In this document: positions 39,910 to 49,619 of the stretch, one piece after another
How the letters are laid out: the number at the start of each line of letters is the position of its first letter
Position numbering within the stretch: position 1 is the first letter of the stretch
Source: Streptomyces sp. ISL-98
GTDB taxonomy: Bacteria > Actinomycetota > Actinomycetes > Streptomycetales > Streptomycetaceae
DNA length: 64,000 nt
Assembly (NCBI RefSeq): GCF_018614055.1
Contig: NZ_JAGGPB010000001.1
Span: 504,274 to 568,273, forward strand
Direction of reading: 5' to 3'
Program-made: the position numbers and the translations under genes
The notes under the pieces: generated by a model
What the model saw: only the letters and a program-made list of their open reading frames with translations
What the model was told of the DNA's origin: nothing
The model's database searches: none

Positions 39910-40916
39910 CAGACTTCTCCCTGCTTGCGGAGGGCTCGCCGGTAGACCGCGGCGAAGACCATCAGGAGGATCAGGATCAGTACGCCCCAGGTGGAGGACA
40001 TCGCGAAGTCGCGGGGGCTGATCTCGAAGGAGAATTTGTACGCCTGGGTGACCAGGATCTGGGTGGCCTCGCCGGGTCCGCCGCGGGTGAGCAGGAAGAT
40101 CACCGGGAACATGTTGAACGTCCAGATGGTGCTCAGCAGGACCACGGTGGAGCTGACCGAGCGCAGCCCGGGCATGGTGATGTGGCGGAACCGCTGCCAG
40201 GCGCTCGCCCCGTCCATCTCGGCGGCTTCGTACAGCTCACCGGGGATGGACTGGAGGCCGCCGAGGAGGGCGACCATCATGAACGGCACGCCGAGCCAGA
40301 CGTTGACCACGATGACCGCGAACTTGGCCCAGGTCGGGTCGTTGAGCCACGGCACCGCGTCGATGCCGCCGCCCGCGAGGAGCTTGTTGAGCAGGCCGCG
40401 GTCCTCGTTGTAGAGGAAGCGCCAGGCGAAGACCGACACGAAGCCGGGCACGGCCCAGGGCAGGATCAGCATCATGCGGTACGCGGAGCGTCCCGCGATC
40501 CTGCGATTGAGCATGTTGGCCAGGGTCAGGCCGAGTACGAAGGTGACGGAAACGCAGGAGACCGTCCACACCAGGGTCCAGCCGAGGGTCGACAGGAACT
40601 GGTTGCCGGTGAGGGCGTCGGTGTAGTTGTCCAGCCCCACGAACTTGTAGGTCGCGGGCAGGTGATTGACCCCGATGGACCGCTCGACGTTGCGCTCGTT
40701 GGCGTCGGTCATCGACAGATAGATTCCGCGACCGAGCGGATAGCCGATGATCACGCCGATCACGATCACCACGGGGGCGATCATGGTCCAGGCGTACCAG
40801 TGGACCGAGACGGCCCGGCGGAACCTGCCGGGCGGTTTTCCAGCGCCGCGGCTCCGGCCGCGGGCGACATTGTCGCCCGCGGCCTTCGCCACCGACTGGC
40901 TGGTGTGGACAGCCAT
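39906..40916 (-). CDS. malF: Maltose/maltodextrin ABC transporter permease MalF
   Basis: A 336-residue permease with six TM helices (first IAPVVIVIGVIIGYPLGRGIYL) and the EAA loop GGLQSIPGELYEAAEMDGASAWQRFRHITMPGL. Gram-positive MalF is short and lacks the large periplasmic P2 loop of E. coli. Between malE and malG in one operon. Confidence 0.92.
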   Translation of the reverse strand: MAVHTSQSVAKAAGDNVARGRSRGAGKPPGRFRRAVSVHWYAWTMIAPVVIVIGVIIGYPLGRGIYLSMTDANERNVERSIGVNHLPATYKFVGLDNYTDALTGNQFLSTLGWTLVWTVSCVSVTFVLGLTLANMLNRRIAGRSAYRMMLILPWAVPGFVSVFAWRFLYNEDRGLLNKLLAGGGIDAVPWLNDPTWAKFAVIVVNVWLGVPFMMVALLGGLQSIPGELYEAAEMDGASAWQRFRHITMPGLRSVSSTVVLLSTIWTFNMFPVIFLLTRGGPGEATQILVTQAYKFSFEISPRDFAMSSTWGVLILILLMVFAAVYRRALRKQGEVW

Positions 40917-40949
40917 CAGCCGGCCTCCTGCCTTCCTGTCACTTCTTGC

Positions 40950-42224
40950 TTACTTCCAGCCCTTGAGGAGCTTCCGGTAGGAGTCGCCGGTGGCCTTGGC
41001 GCCCTTCTCCGGGGTGGTCTGGCCGGTGAGGACCTTGGTGTACTCGGTCTTCAGCGGCTCGAAGAGACTGCCGGTCTCCGGGATCCAGGGGCGCTCGACG
41101 GCCTTGTCGACGACGGGCTTGAAGAAGCCGACGATGTGGTTGCCGGACACGTCGGGCTGGGAGTACACGGAGGTGCGCGTCGGGAGCAGGTTGAGCTCCT
41201 TGGCGACCAGGGCCTGGCTCGTGGCGGAGGTCATGTACTCGCTGAAGGCGTACGAGGCGTCCAGGTTCTTGGAGCCCGCGTAGACCGCGAGGTTGTGGCC
41301 GCCCTGCGGGGCGCCCTGTCCGGCGGAGCCGGCCGGCACCGTGGTGATGCCCAGGTTGGCCTTGTCCTTGAATTCCTTGCCGGCGAAGGTGTCGGCGACG
41401 GCCCACGGGCCGTTGATCATCATGGCGGCCTTGCCGTCCTTGAAGGACGCCTGCATGTTCTCCCACCCGTCGGTGGCGTCGGTCTTGGCTGCACCGGAGT
41501 CGACGAGGTCCTTGACGACCTTGAGCGCCTTGACGCCGGGCTCCTGGTCGACCGTGACGGTCTTCTTCTTGGCGTCGACCAGGTCGCCGCCCTCGCCGTA
41601 GAGGAAGGACAGGAACCAGTACGCGTCGTCGCCGCGCAGGTAGAGGCCGGTCTTGCCGGTCTTGTCCTTGATCTTCTTCGAGACGGTCTTCAGCTCGTCG
41701 ATGGTCTGGGGGACCTTGACGCCGGCCTCCTTGAAGATCTTCTCGTTGTAGAAGAGACCCATGGAGTCGATGACCTGGGGCACCGCGTACGTCTTGCCGT
41801 TGTACTTGGTGCTGGCCGCGGCCTGCCCGAGGAAGTCCTTCTCGTTCTTCAGGGCGGTGGTGCCGTCCAGCGGGGCGAGGTAGCCGAGGTCGGCGAACTG
41901 CGGGGTCCAGGCGACCTCGGCGCGGATCACGTCGGGGGCGCCGGAGCCGGACTGGGCGGCGTTCTTGAACTTGTTCTGGGCCTCACCGAACGGAACGTTG
42001 ACGTACTTGACGTCGACGTCCGGGTGCTTCTTCTCGAAGCCCTCGGCCAGCTTCTTGAAGACCTTGTCCTCACTGCCGACGGTCGAGGTGTCCCACCAGG
42101 TGACTGTGCCGGACAGCTTGCCCGAGCTCTTCTTCTCACCGCTGTCACCACTGTCGCCACCGCAAGCCGTCGCCGCGAGCGCCAGGGTCGCGACCAGGGC
42201 GGTGGCCGCTATGCCACGTCGCAT
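40950..42224 (-). CDS. malE: Maltose/maltodextrin-binding lipoprotein MalE
   Basis: A 424-residue solute-binding lipoprotein: lipobox in LALAATAC (Cys21), a Ser/Gly/Lys linker, then an SBP type 1 domain (VTWWDTSTVGSEDKVFKKLAEGFEKKHPDVDVKYV; GAPDVIRAEVAWTPQFADLGYLAPLD; MMINGPWAVADTF). First gene of malEFG. GGAG precedes the ATG at 42224. The divergent promoter region upstream has CTTGC..GCAAG operators, so MalR control with induction by maltose is expected. Confidence 0.93.
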   Translation of the reverse strand: MRRGIAATALVATLALAATACGGDSGDSGEKKSSGKLSGTVTWWDTSTVGSEDKVFKKLAEGFEKKHPDVDVKYVNVPFGEAQNKFKNAAQSGSGAPDVIRAEVAWTPQFADLGYLAPLDGTTALKNEKDFLGQAAASTKYNGKTYAVPQVIDSMGLFYNEKIFKEAGVKVPQTIDELKTVSKKIKDKTGKTGLYLRGDDAYWFLSFLYGEGGDLVDAKKKTVTVDQEPGVKALKVVKDLVDSGAAKTDATDGWENMQASFKDGKAAMMINGPWAVADTFAGKEFKDKANLGITTVPAGSAGQGAPQGGHNLAVYAGSKNLDASYAFSEYMTSATSQALVAKELNLLPTRTSVYSQPDVSGNHIVGFFKPVVDKAVERPWIPETGSLFEPLKTEYTKVLTGQTTPEKGAKATGDSYRKLLKGWK

Positions 42225-42522
42225 CTGAACTCCTTCAACTGCCGAACCGCTCCGTCGCGGCGCCGGGTCGTCGAGGAACGTAACAAGGATGAAAGAAGAC
42301 CGAAAGACCTTGCGAAGATTTTCCGCAAGACCAGCCGATCGTTACATCGGCGTGTCCTCACGGTTGCCGTCCTACCCCTTGTCAGGCAGGCCACAGGCGC
42401 TCTCACGGCCTTGCCGGGGACCCTGCAAGCACTACCGCAAGGACTTGCAGGACTGTTACTTTCGTAGGGCATCCGCGTTGATCTCGTAGTTACCGATCCA
42501 GCCCCGTACGAGAGGGACCTTC
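42225..42522. promoter_or_regulatory. Divergent malE / alpha-glucosidase control region with three palindromic operators
   Basis: Operators: 42309-42329 (CTTGCG, 9 bp, CGCAAG), 42410-42429 (CTTGC, 10 bp, GCAAG) and 42437-42448 (GCAAGGACTTGC). TGTTAC(G/T)TTC occurs once on each strand (minus 42276-42285 towards malE, plus 42454-42463 towards the glucosidase), each between an operator and its gene. These are typical MalR-type sites. Confidence 0.7.
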
Positions 42523-44184
<1,662 letters not shown>

Positions 44185-44209
44185 CATGCGCCCGGTACAG
44201 TCCACTCCC

Positions 44210-45229
44210 ATGACCGCACGGCTTGCCGACATCGCAGCCCAGGCGGGGGTCAGCGAAGCGACGGTCAGCCGCGTACTCAACGGCAAGCCCGGGGTTGCCG
44301 CGGCCACCCGCGAATCCGTTCTTGCCGCACTCGACGTCCTCGGGTACGAGCGCCCCGTCCGTCTGCGCAGGCGCAGCGCGGGACTGGTCGGCCTCATAAC
44401 CCCCGAGCTCGAAAACCCGATCTTCCCGGCGCTGGCCCAGGTCATCGGCCAGGCCCTGACCCGCCAGGGCTACACCCCGGTCCTCGCCACCCAGACCCCG
44501 GGCGGGTCCACCGAGGACGAGCTCACCGAGATGCTCGTGGACCGCGGCGTGTCCGGCATCATCTTCGTCTCGGGGCTCCACGCGGACACCACCGCCGACA
44601 TGCAGCGCTACGAGCAGCTGCGCGCCCAGGGTGTCCCCTTCGTTCTCGTCAACGGTTTCTCGCCGAAGGTCCAGGCGCCCTTCATCTCACCCGACGACCG
44701 GGCGGCGATGCGGCTGGCCGTGACGCACCTGGCGTCCCTGGGACACACCCGGATCGGCCTGGCGGTCGGCCCGAAGCGGTTCGTGCCCGTACTCCGCAAG
44801 ATCGAGGGCTTCCGGGCCGGCATGCAGGAGCGGTTCGGCCTGACCCCCGAGGAGACGGAAGAGCTGATCCAGCACTCCCTCTACACCCTGGAGGGCGGCC
44901 AGGCCGCCGCAGCCGCCCTCGTCGAGCGCGGCTGCACCGCGATCGTCTGCGCCAGCGACATGATGGCGCTCGGCGCGATCAGGGCCGCCCGGCGGCTCGG
45001 GCTCGACGTACCGCGCGATGTGTCGGTCGTCGGATTCGACGACTCGCCGCTCATAGCGTTCACCGATCCGCCGCTGACCACGATCCGGCAGCCGGTGACG
45101 GCGATGGGACAGGCCGCAGTCCGCACCCTCCTCGAAGAGGTCGGCGGGACACCTGCTCCGCACAGCGAATTCGTCTTCATGCCGGAGCTGGTCGTACGCG
45201 GTTCAACCGCCTCGGGGCCTCGTCCTTAA
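44210..45229 (+). CDS. malR: Maltose-operon LacI-family repressor MalR
   Basis: A 339-residue protein: HTH LADIAAQAGVSEATVSRVLNGKPGV, ligand domain (GLITPELENPIFPALAQVIGQALTRQGY; ASDMMALGAIRAARRLGLDVPRDVSVVGFDDSPLIAFTDPPLTTIRQPV). The start at 44210 matches family N-termini (MTARLADIAA); ATG 44186 is possible. By closeness to the described streptomycete MalR it is judged the canonical copy; it should bind the CTTGC/GCAAG operators beside malE and release on maltose-type ligands. Confidence 0.88.
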   Translation: MTARLADIAAQAGVSEATVSRVLNGKPGVAAATRESVLAALDVLGYERPVRLRRRSAGLVGLITPELENPIFPALAQVIGQALTRQGYTPVLATQTPGGSTEDELTEMLVDRGVSGIIFVSGLHADTTADMQRYEQLRAQGVPFVLVNGFSPKVQAPFISPDDRAAMRLAVTHLASLGHTRIGLAVGPKRFVPVLRKIEGFRAGMQERFGLTPEETEELIQHSLYTLEGGQAAAAALVERGCTAIVCASDMMALGAIRAARRLGLDVPRDVSVVGFDDSPLIAFTDPPLTTIRQPVTAMGQAAVRTLLEEVGGTPAPHSEFVFMPELVVRGSTASGPRP

Positions 45230-45303
45230 GACGTAGGGAGTGCGATCAGGAACCGACCGGAGGATGATCGAGGAGTGGTCCTCATCTGGCAGACTCTCTC
45301 CCC

Positions 45304-46188
45304 ATGGGTGACGCGACCGTGAAGACTCTGGAAGGCCGGACGGCCAACGTTCCCTCACCCATCGTGGAGGAAGAGGAACGGCAGCCGTCGACACGGCTCG
45401 CCGCTCTCAACAGGCTGCGAGCGCCGCGCCGGCCCCGTATCTGGTTCGAAATCCTGCTCATCGCGGTGAGTTACTGGACGTATTCACTGGTGCGCAATGC
45501 GGTACCGGAGCAGCGGGCAGCGGCCCTGCGCAACGCGGACTGGATCTGGGAGGCCGAGAAGTCCCTGGGTCTCGCCTTCGAGGAATCGGTCAACCGCGCC
45601 GTGAATTCGGTGACATGGCTGATCGTGACCATGAACTACTACTACGCGACGCTGCACTTCATTGTGACCATCGGCGTGCTGGTCTGGCTCTTCCGCTGTC
45701 ATTCCGGCCGCTATGCGGCTACTCGCCTGGTGTTGTTCGCGACTACAGGCGTGGCCCTGCTCGGTTACTACCTGTATCCGCTGGCGCCGCCGCGCCTGAT
45801 GAACGGGCACGGCTTCATCGACACGGTCCTGGTCCACGAGACGTGGGGCTCGATGGCCTCCGGCAACTTCAAGAACATGTCGAACCAGTACGCGGCGATG
45901 CCCTCCATGCACATCGGCTGGTCGCTGTGGTGCGGCCTGACGATCTTCGCGCTGGCCGCCGCGCCCTGGGCGAAGATCCTCGGCCTGCTCTACCCGACGG
46001 CCACCCTTGTCGTGATCGTCGCGACCGCCAACCACTTCTGGCTCGACGCGGTGGGCGGCATGCTCTGCCTGACGTTCGGCTACGCCCTCAGCTTCTCCTG
46101 GTACGGCGCGATGCCGCACCGGTTGCCGAAGCTGATAGACGGGCCGCGGCGCCGGATCTGGCCGGTCCGGGCATACCTCCGGGGATAG
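45304..46188 (+). CDS. PAP2-superfamily inositol phosphotransferase-like membrane protein
   Basis: A 294-residue protein with about six TM helices. The phosphatase signature is partly visible: PSMHIGWSLW (C2, catalytic His) and ANHFWLDAVGG (C3, His and Asp), as in AUR1/Ipt1-like inositolphosphorylceramide synthases and actinobacterial PAP2 proteins. Probably transfers or removes a phosphate head-group on a lipid at the membrane. Independent unit between malR and glnE. Confidence 0.82.
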   Translation: MGDATVKTLEGRTANVPSPIVEEEERQPSTRLAALNRLRAPRRPRIWFEILLIAVSYWTYSLVRNAVPEQRAAALRNADWIWEAEKSLGLAFEESVNRAVNSVTWLIVTMNYYYATLHFIVTIGVLVWLFRCHSGRYAATRLVLFATTGVALLGYYLYPLAPPRLMNGHGFIDTVLVHETWGSMASGNFKNMSNQYAAMPSMHIGWSLWCGLTIFALAAAPWAKILGLLYPTATLVVIVATANHFWLDAVGGMLCLTFGYALSFSWYGAMPHRLPKLIDGPRRRIWPVRAYLRG

Positions 46189-46290
46189 CTCCGGGCACGA
46201 TTGCCTGACCTCACCCTCTGTGCTGCCTCACTCCCGGTGCGTGATTCCTCCCCCGGCGGCCGTCAGGCGTACGGGCGCCTCCGCCACCTC

Positions 46291-46358
46291 GTCCGGGGGC
46301 AAGCCCCCAGACCCCCGGACGGGCTGAAATGCCGAGGAGCGGGGTCTGGGGCGGAGCC
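46291..46358. repeat. Intergenic GC palindrome, relative of the 28.8-kb repeat
   Basis: GTCCGGGGG (46291-46299) / CCCCCGGAC (46312-46320), followed by GGGGTCTGGGGCGGAGCC. The last part is the reverse complement of the first part of the repeat at 28785. It lies between convergent PAP2 and glnE genes and is likely a terminator. Confidence 0.55.
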
Positions 46359-46368
46359 ACCCGCACCC

Positions 46369-49356
46369 CTACGCCCCGTAGAACAACTCCTCCACCACCG
46401 CCCGAGCCCTCCGCGTCGTACGCCGGTAGTCGTCCAGCATGTCGCCCACATGGCCGGCGTCGTACCCGAGGTACCGTGCCACCGCCGCGAGTTCACGCCC
46501 GTCCGACGGGAACGTGTCGCCGGCCCGCCCCCGTACCAGCATGACCCCGTTCCGCACCCGCGTAGCCAGCACCCATGCCTCGTCCAGCGTCTGGGCGTCC
46601 TCCGTGGCGATCAGGCCCGCCGCGTGCGCCGCGGCCAGAGCCTCGCGGGTGCGGGGCGTGCGCAGGCCCGGCTCCGCCCAGCCGTGCTGCATCTGGAAGA
46701 GCTGCACCGTCCACTCGACGTCGCTCAGCCCGCCCCGCCCCAGCTTGGCGTGCAGCGTCGGATCGGCGCCGCGCGGCATTCGTTCCGACTCCATGCGTGC
46801 CTTGAGGCGGCGGATCTCGCGTACCGCGTCTTCGCCCAGCCCCTCCGCCGGATACCGCAGCGGGTCGGCGAGCTCGATGAAGCGGCGGCCCAGGTCGGGA
46901 TCGCCCGCGATCGGTTCGGCGCGCAGCAGCGCCTGGCTTTCCCAGACCAGGGACCACCGCCGGTAGTACGCCGCGTAGGACGCGAGCGTACGGACGAGCG
47001 GGCCGCTCTTGCCCTCCGGACGCAGATCCACGTCGATCAGCAGCGGCGGGTCCGTCGTGGGCAGTTCGAGCAGCCTCCGCATCTCGGCGACCACCGCATT
47101 CGCCGCCCGCGACGCCTCCTGCTCGTCGACCCCCTCGCGGGGTTCATGGACGAACAGCACGTCCGCGTCGGACCCGTAGCTCAGCTCGTGCCCGCCGAAA
47201 CGACCCACCCCGATCACCGCGAACCGCGTCGGCAGCTCGTCGCCCCACTGTGCGCGCACGGTGGCCCGCAGTGCGCCCGCCAGCGTGGCCGCGTTCAGGT
47301 CCGTCACCGCGTTGCCGACCCGGTCGACGAGGGCCCCGGGGTCCTGCTCCGCCGGGTTCTCCTCCGTACCGTACGAGCTGATCAGGTCGGCGGCGGCCGT
47401 ACGGAACAGCTCCCGGCGGCGTACCCCGCGTACCGACGCGACCGCCCCCTCGGCGGTGTCCGCACGCCCGACCGCCGCCAGGACCTCCTGCTCCAGATGA
47501 TCCCGGCCGCGCGGCTTCAGCCCCTCGGGGTCACCGAGGATCGCCACCGCCTCGGGGGCGCGCAGCAGCAGGTCGGGGGCGAGCCGCCCGGCCGAGAGCA
47601 CCCGGGCCAGATTCTCGGCGGCGGCGCCTTCGTCCCGTAGCAGCCGCAGGTACCACGGCGTCTTGCCCAGCGCGTCCGACACCTTCCGGAAGCCGAGCAG
47701 TCCGGCGTCCGGGTCGGCGGAGTCCGCGAACCACCCCAACAGCACGGGCAGCAGCGTCCGTTGGATGGCCGCCTTCCGGGTGACCCCGGACGACAGCGCC
47801 TCCAGATGCCGCAGCGCGGCGGCCGGATCGGCGTATCCGAGCGCCTCCAGCCGCTGCCCGGCCGCCTTGGGGCTGAGCCGGATCTCGCCGGGGGCCAGCT
47901 GGGCGACCGCGTCCAGCAGCGGCCGGTAGAAGATCTTCTCGTGCAGCCGCCGCACCACTCCCGCGTGCCGCTTCCACGCCCTGTTCAGCTCCGCGACAGG
48001 ATCCGTGCGCAGCCCGAGCGACCGCCCGAGCCGCCGCAGGTCGGCCTCGCCCTGGGGCACCAGGTGGGTGCGGCGCAGGCGGTACAGCTGGATGCGGTGC
48101 TCCATGGCGCGCAGGAAGCGGTACGCCTCGTCCAGCTGAGCGGCGTCGGCCCGCCCCACATAGCCGCCCGCCGCGAGCGCCTCCAGCGCTCCCAGTGTCG
48201 ACCCGCTGTGCAGCGTGGCGTCACTGCGCCCGTGCACCAACTGCAGCAGCTGTACGGCGAATTCGACGTCCCGCAGCCCGCCGGGCCCGAGCTTGAGTTC
48301 GCGCTCGACCTGCGCCGCCGGGATGTTGTCGACGACGCGGCGGCGCATTTTCTGTACGTCGGCCACGAAGTTGTCGCGTTCGGCGGCCTGCCAGACCAGC
48401 GGCGAGACCGCCTCGGCGTACTCCTCGCCGAGCGCCAGGTCGCCCGCCACCGGGCGGGCCTTGAGCAGCGCCTGGAACTCCCAGGTCTTGGCCCAGCGCT
48501 GGTAGTACGCGAGGTGGCTGGACAGGGTCCGTACCAGCGGCCCGTTGCGCCCCTCGGGCCGCAGATTGGCGTCGACCGGCCAGATGGTGCCCTCGATGTT
48601 CGTCTCGGAGCAGATCCGCATGAGGTGGGAGGCAAGCCGGGTGGCGGCGTTCATCGCCTTCCGTTCGTCGGCTCCGTCCGCCGCCTCCGCCACGAAGATC
48701 ACGTCCACGTCGGATACGTAGTTCAGCTCGTGCCCGCCGCACTTTCCCATCGCGACCACCGCGAGCCGGCACATGGCGGCATCGGCAGGTGCGGCCGTAC
48801 TGGCTATGGCGAGGGCGGCGCGCAGCGTCGCGGTGGCCAGGTCGGCCAGTTCGGCGGCGGCCTGGGCAACGTCCGTCGTACCGCACACGTCGCGTGCGGC
48901 TATGGACAGCAGGCAGCGCCGGTACGCGACCCGCAGGGTGACCGGATCGACGGCTCCCGCGAGCCCCTGTTCGAATTCGGTGATTCCCGGGTGCAGGTCC
49001 ACGGCCTCGTACGTGACGAGCGCATGCCAGTCCCTGGGGTGCCGCGCCAGATGGTCGCCGAGCGCCTCGGACGCGCCGAGCACCCCGAGCAGCCGGTCAC
49101 GCAGCGGCTTGGCCCTGACGAGCGTGTCGAGGAAGACGTGCCGCTCGTCCGGGTCCTGTGCCTCCACCAGGCGTACGAGCCCGAGCAGTGCCAGATCGGG
49201 ATCGGCGGTCGCGCCGAGTGCGTCGAGGAGCACCGGGTCGGTCTTTACGGCCGAGAGCTCGGGGGCGTCGAGGAGCCGCTCGGCGGCGGAGGGATCGGTG
49301 AAGCCGTGCCGCAACAGCCGAGAGAAGTTGCTGCTCCTGCGCCCCGGAACCGACAT
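46369..49356 (-). CDS. glnE: Bifunctional glutamine-synthetase adenylyltransferase/deadenylylase
   Basis: A 995-residue enzyme with two nucleotidyltransferase domains. The N-terminal deadenylylating one has GGHELNYVSDVDVIFV and the C-terminal adenylylating one GRFGGHELSYGSDADVLFVHEP, each followed by VDANLRPEGRNGPLVRT / VDLRPEGKSGPLVRT. GlnD-PII-like linkers lie between. It attaches AMP to, or removes it from, Tyr of GSI (GlnA). It does not act on GSII encoded at 8.9-10.0 kb. Length is normal for actinobacteria. Confidence 0.95.
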   Translation of the reverse strand: MSVPGRRSSNFSRLLRHGFTDPSAAERLLDAPELSAVKTDPVLLDALGATADPDLALLGLVRLVEAQDPDERHVFLDTLVRAKPLRDRLLGVLGASEALGDHLARHPRDWHALVTYEAVDLHPGITEFEQGLAGAVDPVTLRVAYRRCLLSIAARDVCGTTDVAQAAAELADLATATLRAALAIASTAAPADAAMCRLAVVAMGKCGGHELNYVSDVDVIFVAEAADGADERKAMNAATRLASHLMRICSETNIEGTIWPVDANLRPEGRNGPLVRTLSSHLAYYQRWAKTWEFQALLKARPVAGDLALGEEYAEAVSPLVWQAAERDNFVADVQKMRRRVVDNIPAAQVERELKLGPGGLRDVEFAVQLLQLVHGRSDATLHSGSTLGALEALAAGGYVGRADAAQLDEAYRFLRAMEHRIQLYRLRRTHLVPQGEADLRRLGRSLGLRTDPVAELNRAWKRHAGVVRRLHEKIFYRPLLDAVAQLAPGEIRLSPKAAGQRLEALGYADPAAALRHLEALSSGVTRKAAIQRTLLPVLLGWFADSADPDAGLLGFRKVSDALGKTPWYLRLLRDEGAAAENLARVLSAGRLAPDLLLRAPEAVAILGDPEGLKPRGRDHLEQEVLAAVGRADTAEGAVASVRGVRRRELFRTAAADLISSYGTEENPAEQDPGALVDRVGNAVTDLNAATLAGALRATVRAQWGDELPTRFAVIGVGRFGGHELSYGSDADVLFVHEPREGVDEQEASRAANAVVAEMRRLLELPTTDPPLLIDVDLRPEGKSGPLVRTLASYAAYYRRWSLVWESQALLRAEPIAGDPDLGRRFIELADPLRYPAEGLGEDAVREIRRLKARMESERMPRGADPTLHAKLGRGGLSDVEWTVQLFQMQHGWAEPGLRTPRTREALAAAHAAGLIATEDAQTLDEAWVLATRVRNGVMLVRGRAGDTFPSDGRELAAVARYLGYDAGHVGDMLDDYRRTTRRARAVVEELFYGA

Positions 49357-49619
49357 GGTGCCTCCCGCTCCGGCCGTACAACCGTCCGATCAAGGTCCAA
49401 GTCACGAGCCTATCCGCAGGAGCGGGCGCGGCGCCTGCCTCGTCTGCCCCGCGGTCGGCTCCCGCAAACCACGTGAGATGTACAACAACGTGAGCTTTCA
49501 CCTTCGGTGAACCGGATGCCCTGTTGCACCATCTTCACTGCCAGCTCAACCGTCAGCGCAGATCAGCGCCGTCCTGGGCGCCATATCCCGTACCGACGCA
49601 CACCGAAAGCACCTTCTCT

